Source of the DNA: a bacterium
GTDB lineage: Bacteria; AUK180; JAQVHJ01
Reading direction: 5' to 3'
NCBI GenBank assembly: GCA_028696285.1
Contig: JAQVHJ010000154.1
Coordinates: 1 to 6,150, forward strand
DNA: 6,150 bases
Part shown: positions 5,578 through 6,150 of the stretch, piece after piece
Layout: the number at the start of each line of letters is the position of its first letter
How positions within the stretch are numbered: position 1 is the first letter of the stretch
Made by a program: the position numbers and the translations under genes
The notes under the pieces: generated by a model
Told to the model about the DNA's origin: nothing
The model's database searches: none
Seen by the model: the letters and a program-made list of their open reading frames with translations, nothing else

Positions 5578-5605
5578 TTGTGATACGAGCGTCCGTCCGG
5601 GCGCT
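5578..5605. repeat. GC-rich hairpin with TTGTGATACG leader, copy 1
   Basis: TTGTGATACG (5578-5587) leads into AGCGTCC (5588-5594), loop GTCC and GGGCGCT (5599-5605), a stem with one G-T pair. The leader recurs at 5665-5674 before a different GC-rich palindrome. Its base composition stands out sharply from the AT-rich surroundings. Confidence 0.55.
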
Positions 5606-5664
5606 TTATAGTTATTTGCTTTGATAATTATGTTATTTTCTGATAATATTAATGTTTTAAATAG

Positions 5665-5697
5665 TTGTGATACGGGCGAACGCCGTTCGCCCCTACG
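5665..5697. repeat. GC-rich palindromic element GGGCGAACG/CGTTCGCCC
   Basis: Nine-base exact arms (5674-5682 and 5684-5692) flank a single C, with TTGTGATACG before and CTACG after. From general familiarity, palindromes of the form GTAGGGGCGAACGGCGTTCGCCC occur as dispersed repeats in many environmental bacteria. The compact symmetry would form a strong hairpin on either strand. Confidence 0.65.
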
Positions 5698-5734
5698 ATG
5701 TTATTTTACATAATAATGTTTGTATGATATTCAG

Positions 5735-5782
5735 GATTGCCACGACATGTCCTTCGCTATGCTTCGGCCAGTCTCGCAATGA
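5735..5782. repeat. Dispersed short element with ATTGC/GCAAT ends
   Basis: The element runs from ATTGCC (5736) to GCAATGAC (5782). On the minus strand it begins GTCATTGCGAG and ends GTGGCAATC, with CGAAG units between. This pattern resembles a short interspersed repeat known informally from many environmental genomes. It is non-coding and GC-richer than its flanks. The family match is from memory. Confidence 0.6.
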
Positions 5783-5784
5783 CT

Positions 5785-5951
5785 GTTTATCGAATCACAA
5801 ATCATGATTTATATATTCTCTTCTTAATCCCGTTTAATCCCTGTCAAAAAATATTTTACATTCACTATATTTTTAATTATCCATCGCTTTCTGGTTCAGA
5901 ATATTGTTTTTAAATAAAATCAACTAAGTAAGTTTTTATCTTTTTCCCTTT
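5785..5951. other. AT-rich filler with little structure
   Basis: The only items seen are a perfect 12-base palindrome AAATCATGATTT (5799-5810) and TTTAATCCCTGT near 5833-5845, which echoes the AATTCCCTGT at the start of block B. No gene is seen. Confidence 0.5.
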
Positions 5952-6024
5952 AATTCCCTGTTTGAATATCTTTATCTATCTTATTAATTTTTTAGTCTCT
6001 TATAAGTCTCGTACAAGTCCCTGT
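5952..6024. repeat. Repeat block B, copy 2 (73 bp)
   Basis: It is the partner of 5400-5472 at 68 of 73 bases and includes the 11-base units at 5994-6026. Here block A follows after only four bases, which probably shows the intact order B-A-C. Confidence 0.85.
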
Positions 6025-6028
6025 CGAT

Positions 6029-6150
6029 AAAATTCAACACTGTTGAATTTTCAGTTCGAGTTCGAGTTTCATGTTCGTGACAAAAATATTTTCTCATCGT
6101 GTCTCCGGTGTGTTCAGTGGTTCCAATTCACATTAACCTGTTATATAAGT
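6029..6150. repeat. Repeat block A, copy 2, continuing past the window
   Basis: It is identical to 5170-5291 at 117 of 122 bases, including the 10-bp inverted repeat at 6029-6038 and 6042-6051. The match is still perfect at the last base, so the repeat, and probably block C, continues beyond the right edge. Confidence 0.9.

Noticed and set aside
5984..6097. A 37-codon minus-strand frame starting MRKYFCHEHETRTRTENS, echoed at 5164-5238.
   Set aside because: The frame is cut short after 24 codons in the other copy because the sequence beside block A differs. There is no ribosome site, and the repeat similarity explains the match.
5170..6150. A CRISPR array.
   Set aside because: The repeat blocks are long (67-122 bp), irregularly spaced and partly deleted, with no uniform spacers or cas genes.

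Overview
The window looks like part of an AT-rich bacterial chromosome, in a surface- or exported-glycan modification region. The genes are bacterial in style: Shine-Dalgarno-like AGGA boxes lie before two of the three genes, two genes are packed end to end, and the putative promoters are sigma70-like. I cannot name the species. The protein types and the interspersed repeats would fit an environmental Gram-negative bacterium (for example the Bacteroidota/Ignavibacteriota group), but this is a guess from general resemblance.

Layout. All three genes read leftward (minus strand). From right to left in transcription order: an AlgI/DltB-type membrane-bound O-acyltransferase (4517-3027), a membrane-anchored SGNH-hydrolase-like protein two bases behind it (3024-1927), then after a 348-bp gap a NodU/CmcH-type carbamoyltransferase (1578 to beyond base 1). 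The carbamoyltransferase is cut by the left window edge, with 526 codons visible. The first two form a typical acyl-transfer pair: the membrane protein moves an acyl (usually acetyl) group across the membrane and the SGNH partner places it on a glycan. The carbamoyltransferase would add carbamoyl groups from carbamoyl phosphate, so the three genes together suggest decoration of a polysaccharide or secreted glycoconjugate with acyl and carbamoyl groups. The carbamoyltransferase is visibly richer in GC than the two genes beside it.

The most distinctive feature is a diverged direct repeat of about 240 bp that brackets the acyltransferase pair (1656-1895 and 4593-4830, offset about 2,935 bp). Each copy has an imperfect terminal-inverted-repeat element of about 150 bp at its left and two conserved hairpins at its right. 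Each ends about 76-78 bases upstream of a start codon, next to a similar -35/17 bp/extended -10 promoter candidate. The acyltransferase operon therefore sits like a cassette between two copies of the same upstream module.

The right-hand 1.3 kb (about 4831-6150) has no credible gene. It is a dense collection of repeats: a heptamer tandem repeat, several hairpins, a degenerate array built from three blocks (called B, A and C here) that runs off the right edge, two GC-rich palindromes sharing a TTGTGATACG lead-in, and one element with ATTGC/GCAAT ends.
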